Source: Ichthyophis bannanicus
Taxonomy: Eukaryota > Chordata > Amphibia > Gymnophiona > Ichthyophiidae
Direction of reading: 5' to 3'
Assembly: GCA_033557465.1 (NCBI GenBank)
Contig: JAWIIG010000039.1
Location: 1,426,001 to 1,490,000 of the forward strand
Length of the DNA: 64,000 bases
Part shown: positions 22,189 through 33,078 of the stretch, piece after piece
Layout of the letters: the number at the start of each line of letters is the position of its first letter
Position numbering within the stretch: position 1 is the first letter of the stretch
Position numbers and translations under genes: made by a program
The notes under the pieces: generated by a model
The model's database searches: none
Seen by the model: the letters and a program-made list of their open reading frames with translations, nothing else
What the model was told of the DNA's origin: nothing

Positions 22189-23602
22189 TGTCACGCCCTT
22201 GCCCCTTACTTCCAGTATGGAGGGGCGTGGTTATCATAGAAAGTTTCACCTTTTAGCCTTTAACTGACTTGTTCTTTTGCAATGCCTCTTGGGAAAGGTA
22301 GTTCAGTCACAATTCACTTGGCTTCAGGTAAAAACACTTGTAGTTGGCTCGAATAGTAAGGCAATGACAGAATTTATTGACTCAAACGCAAAGGTTCACA
22401 AATACTACCCTTGGATTCTTTCTCCAGATTCTTCAGAATATACATCAGGACATAAATAAACTCAAAGCAAACTTTCAGCTTATAGTGTTCTTCAGCTCAA
22501 AGATAAAGCCTTCTAACAGTCAATGCTACCAGTTTGGCTAGCATTGCTGTTTAAAGCAAACAAAAACAGCATTTCTCAATGGCAGTTTTCTGTTCTCATA
22601 GTCCCAAACACTTTCAGGCTGTTTGTCTCCTTACAAAGTAAAACTTTTAACAGGAACAAAAACTTCTCATAAGCAAATAATGCTCTATTCCAGGCTTTAG
22701 GAATATTCAAAAACAAAGTCAAAAACTTTACTTCCTTTCACCATTAGCTCGGCTTTTTGCCGGTGCACTGCTCTGGATAGCAGGTGTTTAATAAGCCCAA
22801 TCAGAGAGCTTCAGCTTGCTCTGGCTTTCTCAGCAAATGCATTTCTTCTTTAACACAGGACATGCACAAAACCATCTACAGGCTTTCAAAGTTACCTGAC
22901 TCTGAAGGTTTTCTCTTAAGGGTAGTTTTCCTTCAATCCCTCTGCAGTAAAGGAATGGCACAAGGAGCAATCCATGTATGAGTCCTCGTCATTCTCAGCT
23001 AGGTCTGGTTCACCTAGTTGCATAGGCTCTACCTCTCCTTCCACTTCAGAAGGTTCAGCTGACTGCCTTCCGTTAGAGCTGAGAGTATCCCTTGCAACTC
23101 TGCATTGCTTTGTATTAGAGAAGCTTTCAAGGCTCATACCTGGGCCTGGGCTTGGGCTTGGGCTTGTAGCAGCTTCTCCTCCCTCATGCTCTGGCCACCA
23201 TTCTCCTGTGCTTCCTCATTCTGTCCTCCAGCTTGTGTTTCTGCTTGGGTCTCTCCCTGAGACTCCCCTCCTCCTCTCTTCTGCTTCTTTCTCTATCCTA
23301 GACTTAAATCCCCAAGGCTCCAGCCCCACCTCTTCTCCTCTCAGGTGACGGAGATCAGCTTGCCTTCTGGCAGCTGGGTAATTAGGGAACTCAGTGACGT
23401 AAGGGTCCTTTACCCTAGGTCTGTATTCCCTCTCCTTTTCTCCACTAGGGGAACTCTGAAACCTATCCCATCTGGGAATTTCCTGTTTTCTAGGTGTGAA
23501 TGGGGTTCTGTTTCTCTGACTTTGTAGAATAGGTCCTTTTATAAGGATGAATTCCTTTCCTTTATCCCTTTCTCTTCTGTCATGATAAGCTTCCTTATCA
23601 CA
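22189..23602. mobile_element. Candidate solo LTR with 4-bp target duplication
   Basis: This 1,414-bp block interrupts CR1-A ORF2. It starts TGTCACGCCC and ends TTATCACA, so it has TG...CA termini with a short imperfect inverted repeat. GTGT flanks it on both sides (22185-22188 and 23603-23606); one GTGT is present in the uninterrupted CR1-A copy. It has no coding frame. A TATAAAA-like string lies near 23536-23545 on the minus strand, but orientation is not settled. The family (ERV or Gypsy) cannot be named from the window. Confidence 0.65.
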
Positions 23603-25799
23603 GTGTACATATTAAGATCCTTAAGTCTGTTCTCATATGTTTTATAATGAAGACCACTAGCCATTTTAGTAGCCACCTTCTGCACCAACTCCATCCTGTT
23701 CACATCCTTTTGAAGGTGCGGTCTCCAGAATTGCACACTATACTCCAAATGAGGTCGCACCAAAGACTTATACAGAGGCACTATCACCTCCTTTTCTCTG
23801 CTAGCCATTCCTCTCCGTATGCACCCAAGCATCCTTCTAGCTTTTGCCGTCGCCTTTTCTACCTGTTTAGCTACTTTAAGATCATTAGACACAACCACAC
23901 CTAGGTCCCGCTCTTCTTTAGTGGACAAAAGTACTTCACCCCCTATACTATATTGCTCCCTTGGATTGCTGCAGCCCAAATGCATGACCTTACATTTTTT
24001 TAACATTAAATCGCAGCTGCCAAATTCTAGACCATTCTTCAAGCTTAGCTAGATCCTCCCTCCTCATGTTATCTACACCTTCCTGGGTGTCTACACTTTT
24101 GGTATAATTCGCAAAAAGGCAAACCTTACCTGACAGCCCTTCTGCTATATCACTAACAAAGATGTTAAAAAAAATCGGAGCAAGGACAGATCCTTGGGGC
24201 ACACCGCTGATAACATCCTTCTCCTCAGAATGAGCTCCATTTACCTGTACTCTTAGTTGCCTCCCACCGAAACAATTTGTAGCACAAGCAGCAACTTAAG
24301 GATCCATCACTAGGGTGCTCAGTTTGTTTATAAGTCATCTGTGAGGAACAGTGTCAAAGGCTTTACTGAAATCTAAATACACCACATCTAGAGCTCTCCC
24401 TTGGTCCACCTCCGTGGTCACCCAGATTTGTCTGACAAGACCTGCCTCTGGTGAATCCATGCTGCCTCGGATCCAGTAATCCGCTGGACTCCAGAAACCT
24501 CACTATTTTCTCTTTTAGCAGCGTTTCCAATAATTTACTCACCACCGAAGTTAAACTAACCGGCCTGTAGTTTTCAACCACATCCTTACTTCCGCTTTTG
24601 TGTAAAGGCACCACATGAGCCTCTCTCCAGTACTTTGGCACCACTCCCGACTCCAACGAGTCATTGAAAAGGTCAGTCAGTGCAGTTGCTAGAATGTCCC
24701 CAGGTTCCCTCAGGATTCTAGGGGGTATCTCATCCAGTCCCATCGCTTTGTCTACTTTAAGTTGAGCTAGTTTCCCACAAACAGTCTTCTGAAAATTGCG
24801 CAATATGTCCCTCGTTCCTGTTTGTGGGTGTTTTCTGAGGTCCTGCTCCTGGTTCTTCATCTGTGAACACAGAACAGAAATATTTGTTAAGCAATTCCGC
24901 TTTATCCTCATCAGCTTCTACATATTCCTCCCCTTTACCCTTGAGTCTGACAATACCACTTTTGCCCTTCCTCTTCTCACTAACATATCTGAAAAATGTC
25001 TTATCCAGCATTTTATTGCATTGGCTATTTCCTCCTCTTTTTGAATCTTTGCTTTCCTGATTACTTTGCTAGCTTCTCTAAGTTTTTCCAAATATAGATA
25101 ACTGTTTTCCTCTCTGTAATCTCTTGTATTTCATGAAGGCCTCCCTCTTTTTCTTCACCTTTTCAGCTACTTCTTTCGAAAGCCATAGCAGTCTCCTTTT
25201 CCTTTTACCTTTATTTACCGTTTTAACAAAAAGGATGGTTGCCCTTAAAATATCCCCTTTCAGTTTTGCCCAGTTTTTCTACATCCCCCAGCTGTTCCCA
25301 TCCCGGCAAAGTTAGTCTTCCTAAAGTCTAAGACCCTCACCTTTGAAAGGATTCTAACAGCTCTAGTCCTAATACTGAACCACACTATCTGGTGATCACT
25401 GGATGCAAAATGATCTCCCACTAAAACATCAGAAACACTTTCACCATTGGTAAGCACCAAGTCCAGTATGGCCCCTTCACGTGTGGAGTCTGTTACCAAT
25501 TGCTTGAATAGTTCTCCCTGTAGAAAATCTAGGATCTCTTTACTTCTAGATGATACTGCAGCAGGAAAGTGCCAAACAACATCTGGCATATTGAAATCCC
25601 CTATCATTAGTACGTCTCCTTTCCTAGCAATGCTGTGTATGTCTTTAATTAACTTTCTGTCCACCTCTTCTTCTTGTGAGGGAGCGATGCAAATAGATTT
25701 TTCTTTCCCTCTTTCTAGTTTAACCCACAATGCTTCCTCTCTCCCTTTTAAGCTCTGTAATTCCAAAGCTTTAATAGTATTTTTTACATATAGTGCCAC
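23539..25799 (-). pseudogene. CR1-A ORF2: endonuclease and reverse transcriptase, broken
   Basis: The endonuclease piece (25799-25260) has MALYVKNTIKAL, MIGDFNMPDVVWH and SSDHQIVWFS. The RT pieces follow in changing frames: 25011-24757 (KYFCSVFTDEEPG), 24911-24363 (VENYRPVSLTSVVSKLLE, RQHGFTRGRSCQTN), 24202-23990 (MPQGSVLAPIFFNIFVSDI) and 24042-23539 (LGVVVSNDLKVAKQV). The active-site FADD is damaged in this copy (LFANYTKS). Compare the intact frame at 30157-31779. Confidence 0.87.
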
Positions 25800-26128
25800 T
25801 CCTCCTCCCCTTCTTCCTACCCTGTCCTTTCTGAATAAGGTATAGCCAGGTACAGTTACATCTCAGTTGTGGTTTTCTGTGAACCATGTTTCTGTAACTG
25901 CCACTAAATCCAAATCGGCCACTCCCACCAAAGCTTCAACATCAGGGATCTTATTCCTCATGCTAAGGGCATTTATACACACTGCTTTCCATATTTTACC
26001 CCTGTTACCCATTTCCATAAAGGTATTTAATGTATCACTTACCTGGGGGCTTTCACTTAACTGGGGGCTTTTTCACCCATCCCCAACGAATCTAGTTTAA
26101 AGCCCTTTTCAGTAGATTAGCCAGTCTA

Positions 26129-27040
26129 CTATTGAAGATGCGTTGACCTTTCTTGGACAGATGAATGCCATCTCTGCTCTGCAACCCTTGGAACAGCATC
26201 CCATGGTCTAGGAAACCAAAACGCTCTCGATGATACCATCCACGCATTCATCTCCAGCATGCGAGCCTCTCTGCCTTGGCCTTTACCCTCAACAGGGAGG
26301 ATTGAAAAGAATACCACCTGTGCACCTAACTGCTTCATCCTCTGTCCCAGAGCCATGAAGTCACTTTTGATACGCTCGGAGGGATACCTGGCAGTATCAT
26401 TTGTTCCGACATGGATTAGGAACATTGGGTAATAGTCAGTCGGCTTGATGAGTCTCGGCAAACTCTCCTTAACATCTTGGATTTTGGCACCAGGCAGACG
26501 GCATACCTCTCTGGACATCAAGTCTGCTCAGCAGATGGACGCCTCAGTGCCCCTCAGAAGAGAGTCTCCAACCACCACTACCCTTCGTTTCCTTGTGGTC
26601 ACTGATTCTGCAACTTTGGGGTACTTGAGCTCTTGTTCTTCCCTTTCCAAGGATGCTTTCACCTCCTCCACTTCCAGGGCTGCATAATGGTTCTCCAATT
26701 CAAGGACTGGAGAAGTTGGATTGGCGATTCTGCAGGCCCTGGTTACTTGTGTTCAACCTTCATCATTCTGTTGGCACCCATCTTCTCCTCTGCTAGAGAG
26801 CTTGGATGTTTCAATAAACGTCTCATCAATGTACTTCTCACTGTCTTGAATGCTCCTCAGCCTCGCCACCTCCTCTCTGAGTTCCTCCACTTGTTTCCTC
26901 AGAGCTTCAGCATGCAGGCACCCAGCACATGGAACCGGTCCTTTAATAGGCATTGGGACCTCTGTCTGGACAGAGGCAGAAGCTGTAATGGGGGCAACAG
27001 CTTTAGCGATATGATTTGACCCAGCCATTGTTCTGTTCAT
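26129..27040 (-). pseudogene. CR1-A ORF1: coiled coil and SGNH-type esterase
   Basis: The start at 27040 gives MNRTMAGSNHIAK, then CAGCLHAEALRKQVEELREE, a Cys pair followed by a heptad-rich helix. After a frameshift the frame 26521-26129 contains the esterase: VCRLPGAKIQDVKESL and LIHVGTNDTARY, where GTND is the SGNH block III motif. The esterase domain is known from vertebrate CR1 ORF1 proteins; its exact role in mobility is unsettled. A diverged copy of the same ORF1 (CR1-C) is scattered from 18320 to 45504. Confidence 0.82.
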
Positions 27041-27298
27041 GGAGCTTAGGTATCTGTTAAAGCAAAAGAGAGAGATCTACCAAAGAACCAGCCGGTTTCC
27101 AAGCTGTCCTTTCAGAGAAAAAGCAGTTAAATCTCTTTAATTATATTCAAAAGGTGCTGTTTCAAGTCCCTGTGCTTTGTTAAATGGAGAGGTGCCCTAT
27201 AAAGCAAGACTGCTCACTAAGGGTGGGTGGGCGTTGGGGTGGGTAGGGAGGGAACTAACACCTGATTAGGTGCCAGTAGTTCCCAAAAGTTGAGGTGG

Positions 27299-27339
27299 TT
27301 TTATTTGGAGTAGAGTTTAAAAACCTACTCCAAATAAAA
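27299..27339 (-). repeat. Perfect 15-bp hairpin in CR1-A 5' UTR
   Basis: The arms TTTTATTTGGAGTAG (27299-27313) and CTACTCCAAATAAAA (27325-27339) are exact reverse complements around an 11-nt loop. They lie upstream of ORF1 in CR1-A copy 1. A role in the RNA is possible but not shown. Confidence 0.75.
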
Positions 27340-27471
27340 TATTGCTACTAAAGCACCAAAAAGAATGTAACTTTGCTTTAAAGATATACCAGAACCCTTT
27401 TAACAGCTCCCAGTCAGAGAACAAGCAATTTAATACAAATAAACCCTCAAACCCTTACCATTGTTTGACCT

Positions 27472-29610
27472 GTAGAGCCCCTCTGAGGTGTGGTGGGACT
27501 GGCCTGCTAGCTCCTGAGTCAGGAGTGCCTGGTGCAGGGGGGAGCTGGTGCAGAATGAGGCGTCGGTGGTAATGGATTCCCACCTGAGGGTGAAGTGGAT
27601 CAGATGCCCCCTAACTGGCAACTGATTTACCAGTGCACGAGAGGCTATGCCGGTGGCATCAGAAACCCGAGGTTGGCTGAGCCGGTGCAGGTGGATGAAT
27701 CTTGGAACACTTCGGCTTGCGAAGGCCATGGGCCAAGCTTTTCCCCGGGCCACCCTGGGATGGGGGTCAACTATGGCAGGTAGGGTGGGTTGCCCCTAAA
27801 TGGAAGCCCCTTCCTGTGGAAGAAAGGCTTCTTGCCCTGCTGTTTCTTCTCGGGGAGGGAGGAGGTCTTCTGGGAAAGGTGGGTACGAGACATGCACTCC
27901 GTCTAAATCTCTACTGTTTTGTCCTCCATGGGCTTGCCAAACAGTTGCTCCATGAGGCAAGGGATATCCAGCAATTTCTCCTGGACCCACTGCTCCAGGT
28001 CTGAGGATTGTAGCCAGGCCTGCCAGTGGGCTCCAATGCCAGCAGCTGCCAAACAGGCGGAGGACTTGAAGCCGTTGTATGCTGCCCATGAAAGGTATTT
28101 GGAACACTCTCCGACGGACTTCGAGAGGGCCTGGAAATGGCGGAGGTGGTCTATGTCAAGGCCCGCTGCAAAGCCTCTGAGCTCCTTAATGAGGTCACGG
28201 AGGAACATCCCAATGTACAACTGGTAAACTTGAATGTGGCATGCCATCATGGAGCCCTGGTAAGCCTTACACTCGAGGGCATCAAAGTTATGAGACTCTC
28301 TGCCTGGTGGGATCAAAGAATGAATCTTTGGGCTCTTCTTCTTCCATATGGCTGATTCGACCACCATCGAGGTGTGGGGAAGCTGGGCTTTCCGAAACCC
28401 CGGTCCCTGCTGGCCCCTATACATAGTGTCCAGGTGCTTGCTAACAATAGGGACAGAAGCTGGGATCGCCCACATGCGGAGGAGAAGCCTGTTGAGGATG
28501 GAGGGAACTGGGACAGTGAGGGTTTCCTTCAGAGGAACCTCATATTGCAGGATACTGAGCTCCTCCGCAAGGGGCTTTTTCTCTGACTCGGTGGTGAGTG
28601 CCAGGGCTGGCATCATATCCAGGACGAACTCCAAAAAGGAGGTATTCTCAGGAGGGGACCGCTGCCTCTGGTTTATCAGAGAGGGCCCTGAGGGGAGGTT
28701 TCTTCATTGGATACCCAGTCTGAATAGTCCGTTGAGGTCTCAGCATTGGGCGGTTCGAGAAGGGTCAATGACTTGCGCCGGGCTCCCAAGGCTGAAGCTT
28801 GCTTGGAGCCCAAGACATTCACCTGAGAAGATCTTGCACCCAAGGACTGGGATGGAGATGAAGACCTTGCCAAGGACCCTCACGAGGCCTCTGGCTCTCA
28901 GGGATCATTGCAGCGGGCCCAGGGAGTCCTCGAGGTTAAGGTTCCTGCAGTCTCGAGGCACATACCGGCAGGGCCTGGCACCAGTGCCTGCTGAGCAGCG
29001 AGGAATGCAGAGATGCTGCATTCCAAGGCCAGCCTTCTGGTCTACCACTCGGAAGTGGAGCCCTGCGACACAGACACCAGGGTGACCAGGTCGTGTGTTG
29101 AGGTCCTCGCCGGGACGACTCTCAGGAGACCGGGCCCCATTACTGGAGGCCTTCATATCGGTTCAAGGTTCCTTTCTGGGCCACTTCCTCTCCAACTCTG
29201 GGATCTGCTGAGGAGGGCTGAGAGACTGGGCACGTGACTGCTCACGCTTGTCTGGTATACCGGACAGTGTCCTCACAGCATCATTCTTCTTCTTCCGCTC
29301 GTGCTCAGGCGACCCCTGGTCAGAGTGCTGCCGGGTCAGAAGACAAGCCTTGGGGGACTCCAGGGGTTGCGAGACCACGGAGTAGGACGCTACCGGGGAT
29401 AGTGGGGCTGCCTTGCGGAAGAGATCATCCAGCTTCTGCTTACGAATCTGGATGGCCTTGGAGGGACATCTTCTTGCAGAGGGAGCATTGCTCCGGGTCA
29501 TGGTCAGCACTCAGGCACCTGAGACAACAGTCATGGGTGTCCGTGAGCGACATGTTCTTAGAACATCTATCGCATTTTTTGAAACCAGAGGCCATCGGGG
29601 CAAAAAGGAC
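27472..29610 (-). pseudogene. DIRS #2 gag and start of RT region
   Basis: The gag start MASGFKKCDRCSKNMSLTD at about 29595 carries paired CxxC motifs with intervening His, a zinc-knuckle-like head also seen in DIRS #1. The main body is 28634-27903 (PSILNRLLLRMWAIP, MVVESAIW, YQLYIGMFLRDLIKEL). Near 27590-27475 the reading reaches HFTLRWESITTDA and PVPPHLRG, the segment before the RT core in DIRS #1, where CR1-A cuts it. Confidence 0.82.
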
Positions 29611-29995
29611 CCCTGAGAGGTTAAAGATCCTCGACACGGACAACGGTTAAAAAGGGCACGAAAGCGCATAGAGAGAAAAAGGAAAGGCAAAAAGGAATTC
29701 CGAGACCGAGAGCCTAAACAATGGAGCTCGAGATGGTGGGTAGAGGACCGGCGAAGCCCAGAAAGGCAAAAACAAAGTTAGGAAATGATAAACTTTTTCA
29801 GGGGACAAAACGCACGTCCGAAGGGCTCAATGGAAAAAAGGGAGACTGAGTAAGATGGCACCCTTGGGAGCGAAGTGGACCACGCATGCATTCCCAAAGG
29901 CTTTCTTTGAAAGCTGGGGAAATGCTCCGTGTAGGCTACGTCAGTGCCGACATCACCCAAATGTGAGGACTGACTTCCTGCTTGTTCCTGGAGAA

Positions 29996-30016
29996 TGGTT
30001 CTTCAATTCCAGGCAG
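29996..30016 (-). mobile_element. CR1-C ORF1 fragment 2 (21 bp bridge)
   Basis: The 21 bp between DIRS #2 and CR1-B (TGGTTCTTCAATTCCAGGC and two more bases) match the plus-strand CR1-A ORF1 string ATGGTTCTCCAATTCAAGG at 26686-26706. That is exactly the segment expected between CR1-C fragments 1 and 3. It is too short to stand alone and is supported by order and orientation. Confidence 0.55.
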
Positions 30017-30085
30017 TGAAGAAAGGCTAAAAAGGTTAGGGCTCTTTAACCTGGAAAAGAGCCGGCTGAGGGGAGATATGATAGA

Positions 30086-31968
30086 AACATAGAAACATAG
30101 AAATATGACGACAGAAAAAGACCACATGGCCTATCTAGTCTGTCCTTCCATAACAACTACAACAGTCCACTTTTTGCCTTTAGAGATCCTCTGTGTTGGT
30201 CCCATGCTTTCTTGAATTCAGTTACTGTCCTCATCTCTACCACCTCCACTGGGAGACTATTCCACGGATCCACTACTCTTTCCGTAAAGAAATATTTCCG
30301 CATATCACTCCTGAATCTATTTCCCTTCACCCTCATCCCATGTCCCCTCGTAGCAGAACTTGCTTTCAATTGAAAGAGGCTCTCTCCCTGAACATTTATG
30401 CCACGGAGGTATTTAAACATCTCAATCATATCACCTCTATCCCGCCTTTCCTCTAAGGTGTACATATTAAGATCCTTAAGTCTGTCCTCATATGCTTTAT
30501 AATGAAGCCCATTAATCATTTTGGTAGCAACCCTCTGCACCGACTCCATCCTGTTCACATCCTTTTGAAGGTGCGGTCTCCAGAATTGCACACCATACTC
30601 CAAATGAGGTCGCACCAAAGACTTATACAGAGGCATTATCACCTCCTTTTTTCTGCTAGCCATTCCTCTCCGTATGCACCCAAGCATCCTTCTAGCTTTT
30701 GCTGTCACCTTTTCCACCTGTTTAGCTACTTTAAGATCATCAGACACAACCACGCCTAGGTCCCGCTCTTCTTTAGTGGACAAAAGTACTTCACCTCCTA
30801 TACTGTATTGCTCCCTTGGATTGCTGCAGCCCAAATGCATGACCTTACATTTTTTAACATTAAATCCCAGCTGCCAAATTCTAGACCATTCTTCAAGCTT
30901 AGCTAGATCCCTCCTCATGTTATCTACCCCTTCCTGGGTGTCTACTCTATTGCAGATTTTGGTATCATCCGCAAAGAGGAAAACCTTACCCGACAGCCCT
31001 TCCGCTATATCACTAACAAAGATGTTAAAAAGAATCGGACCAAGGACAGATCCCTGGGGCACACCACTGGCAACATCCTTCTCCTCAGAGTGAGCTCCAT
31101 TTACCTGTACTCTTTGTCGCCTCCCACCCAACCAACTTCTAACCCAAGCAGTAACTTTAGGGTCCATCCCTAGGGTGCTCAGTTTGTTTATAAGTCGCCT
31201 GTGAGGAACAGTGTCAAAGGCTTTACGGAAATCTAAATACACCACATCTAGAGCTCTCCCTCGGTCCAACTCCCTGGTCACCCAGTCAAAAAAATCAATC
31301 AGATTTGTCTGACAAGACCTGCCTCTGGTGAATCCATGCTGCCTCGGATCCTGTAATCCGCTGGACTCCAGAAACCTCACTATTTTCTCTTTCAGCAGCG
31401 TTTCCAATAATTTACTCACCACCGAAGTTAAACTAACCGGCCTGTAGTTTTCAACCACATCCTTACTTCCGCTTTTGTGTAAAGGCACCACATGAGCCTC
31501 TCTCCAGTCCTTTGGCACCACTCCCGACTCCAACGAGGCATTGAAAAGGTCAGTCAGTGGAGCTGCTAGAACGTCCCCAAGTTCCCTCAGTATTCTAGGG
31601 TGTATCCCATCCGGTCCCATCGCTTTGTCTACTTTAAGTTGAGCTAGTTTCTCACGAACACAGTCTTCTGAAAATAGTTCAAGATGTCCCTCGCTTCTGT
31701 TCTTATTTGTGGGTGTTTTCTGAGGTCCTGCTCCTGGTTCTTCATCTGTGAACACAGAACAAAAATATTTGTTAAGCAATTCCGCTTTATCCTTATCAGC
31801 TTCTACATATTCCCCCCCTGCACCCTTGAGTCTGACAATACCACTTTTGCTCTTCCTCTTCTCACTAATATATCTGAAAAATGTCTTATCCCCCCATTTT
31901 ATTGCATTGGCTATTTCCTCCTCCTTTTGAATCTTTGCCTTCTTGACTACTTTGCTAGCTTCTCTAAG
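30086..31968 (-). mobile_element. CR1-A copy 2, 5'-truncated
   Basis: This is a 1.88-kb CR1-A on the minus strand with its octamer tail at 30086 (GAAACATAGAAACATAG on the plus strand). It is inserted between GATATGATAGAA and GTCTACAAATT of CR1-B. It is much less decayed than copy 1. Confidence 0.88.
30157..31779 (-). CDS. CR1-A ORF2 C-terminal 540 codons: reverse transcriptase, open
   Basis: This continuous 540-codon frame covers the whole RT and C-terminal domain: KAMGPDGIHPRIL, YRPVSLTSVVSK, HGFTRGRSCQTN, YLDFRKAFDTVPH, SGVPQGSVLGPILFN, the active-site FADD in FLFADDTKIC, and GVVVSDDLK. It ends in KKAWDQHRGS and a stop at 30157-30159. The endonuclease and ORF1 are absent because the copy is 5'-truncated, so it is not an autonomous element even though the RT frame is open. 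The listed start is only the first Met of the open frame. Confidence 0.85.
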   Translation of the reverse strand: MLNKYFCSVFTDEEPGAGPQKTPTNKNRSEGHLELFSEDCVREKLAQLKVDKAMGPDGIHPRILRELGDVLAAPLTDLFNASLESGVVPKDWREAHVVPLHKSGSKDVVENYRPVSLTSVVSKLLETLLKEKIVRFLESSGLQDPRQHGFTRGRSCQTNLIDFFDWVTRELDRGRALDVVYLDFRKAFDTVPHRRLINKLSTLGMDPKVTAWVRSWLGGRRQRVQVNGAHSEEKDVASGVPQGSVLGPILFNIFVSDIAEGLSGKVFLFADDTKICNRVDTQEGVDNMRRDLAKLEEWSRIWQLGFNVKKCKVMHLGCSNPREQYSIGGEVLLSTKEERDLGVVVSDDLKVAKQVEKVTAKARRMLGCIRRGMASRKKEVIMPLYKSLVRPHLEYGVQFWRPHLQKDVNRMESVQRVATKMINGLHYKAYEDRLKDLNMYTLEERRDRGDMIEMFKYLRGINVQGESLFQLKASSATRGHGMRVKGNRFRSDMRKYFFTERVVDPWNSLPVEVVEMRTVTEFKKAWDQHRGSLKAKSGLL

Positions 31969-31969
31969 T

Positions 31970-32757
31970 CTACAAATTAATGAACGGAGTGGAACGGGTA
32001 AACGTAGACCGATTGTTTACGTTATCAGCATATAGAAAGAATAGGGGACATGCAATGAAGCTACAGGGTAAACTATTTAAGACTAATAAAAGAAAATATT
32101 TTTTCACTCAACGTGTAATCAAACTCTGGAATTTGTTACCGGAGGATGTAGTAAAGGCTGTTAGTGTAGCTGGGTTTAAAAAAGGTTTGGACAAGTTCCT
32201 GGAGGAAAGGTCCATCAACCATTAAGAAGGGACCCAGGATATCAATGCTTGACCCAGTACAAGCATTGCGGAACCTGTGTCTTTTGGGGAAACTGCTAGG
32301 TACGTATGACCTAGATTGGCCACTGTTGGAAACAGGATAAGAACATAAGAACATAAGATATGCCATACTGGGTCAGACCAAGGTCCATCAAGCCCAGTAT
32401 TCTGTTTCCAACAGTGGCCAATCTAGGTCATATGTACCTAGCAGTTTCCCCAAGGGACACAGGTTCCACAATGCTTGTATTGGTTCAAGCATTGATATCC
32501 TGGGTCCCTTCTTAATAATGGCTTATGGACCTTTCCTCCAGGAACTTGTCCAAACCTTTTTTAAACCCAGCTACACTAACAGCCTTTACTACATCCTCCG
32601 GTAACAAATTCCAGAGTTTGATTACACGTTGAGTGAAAAAATATTTTCTTTTATTAGTCTTAAATAGTTTACCCTGTAGCTTCATTGCATGTCCCCTAGT
32701 CTTTCTATAAACAATCGATCTACGTTTACCCGTTCCACTCCGCTCATTAATTTATAG
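31970..32757. repeat. Large inverted repeat made by two opposed CR1-B copies
   Basis: The plus-strand arm 31970-32336 and the minus-strand arm 32401-32757 are nearly exact reverse complements (about 360 bp each) separated by about 64 bp. Both arms encode the CR1-B C terminus and 3' UTR. Confidence 0.85.
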
Positions 32758-32796
32758 ACTTCTATCATATCTCCCCTCAGCCGGCTCTTTTCCAGG
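32339..32796 (-). mobile_element. CR1-B copy in inverted orientation, inside CR1-B 3' UTR
   Basis: The minus-strand CR1-B 3' end begins with its tail (AAGAACATAAGAACATAAG on the plus strand) and runs back to CTCTTTTCCAGG. The host CR1-B 3' UTR is continuous across it (...GGAAACAGGAT at 32337, TACTGGGCTTGATGG from 32798). Confidence 0.87.
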
Positions 32797-32864
32797 TTAC
32801 TGGGCTTGATGGACCTTGGTCTGACCCAGTATGGTATATCTTATGTTCTTATGTTATGTTCTTA

Positions 32865-33052
32865 AGGTGGAGTCAGGGTATTGATTGTGTAGACTCTGGT
32901 GACCAGAGTCCAGCTGTCCTCTATCACAGCAATGCACATTCCCCCTCTGCTGATCTTTGGCACCTAAAGAAGCATTTCAATCAATGTAGCTCTCGCTGTT
33001 ATGGAAGTTTATCAGTCTCACCATCTCCTCTCTCAGTTTTGCCACTTGTTTC
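32865..33052 (-). pseudogene. CR1-C ORF1 fragment 3 (coiled-coil region)
   Basis: On the minus strand this aligns with the CR1-A ORF1 stretch 26700-26900. The end nearest L1-B reads KQVAKLREEMVRLI, matching the CR1-A KQVEELREEVARLR helix. It follows fragment 2 in order and is cut on the right by L1-B at the 16-bp duplication (33037-33052). Confidence 0.72.
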
Positions 33053-33078
33053 TGTAGACACTCCACCACCTTATCAGG

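Larger units (their letters stand above)
21822..27471 (-). mobile_element. CR1-A copy 1, near full length, in DIRS #2
   Basis: The 3' end at 21822 shows the octamer tail (GAAACATAGAAACA on the plus strand). The 5' end is at about 27471; GTAG occurs at both junctions (21818-21821 and 27472-27475), and DIRS RT sequence resumes in place on each side. The order on the minus strand is a 5' UTR with a strong hairpin, ORF1, ORF2 and a 3' UTR. A 1.4 kb LTR-like insertion sits in the ORF2 C terminus. Confidence 0.87.
18717..29995 (-). mobile_element. DIRS #2, interrupted by CR1-A
   Basis: The left end (GTTACTCACCTGTAACAGGT) is at 18717 and the right end (CTTGTTCCTGGAGAA) at 29995. Between them lie, right to left, gag (29610-27540), RT-RNase H (27540-27472 continued at 21817-20290) and tyrosine recombinase (20240-19213). 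An internal complementary region is at 18963-19052. The 5.65 kb CR1-A at 21822-27471 splits the RT. Many stops and frameshifts make this a dead copy, diverged from DIRS #1 and #4. Confidence 0.88.
30017..32864 (+). mobile_element. CR1-B copy 2, 5'-truncated, with two CR1s inserted
   Basis: The plus-strand CR1-B runs 30017-30085 (EERLKRLGLFNLEKSR), is cut by CR1-A (30086-31968), resumes at 31969-32338 (LMNGVERVN..., [13 protein letters not shown]), is cut again by an inverted CR1-B (32339-32796) and ends at 32797-32864 with the tail TTATGTTCTTATGTTATGTTCTTA. The pieces align in order with 43240-43716. Confidence 0.87.
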
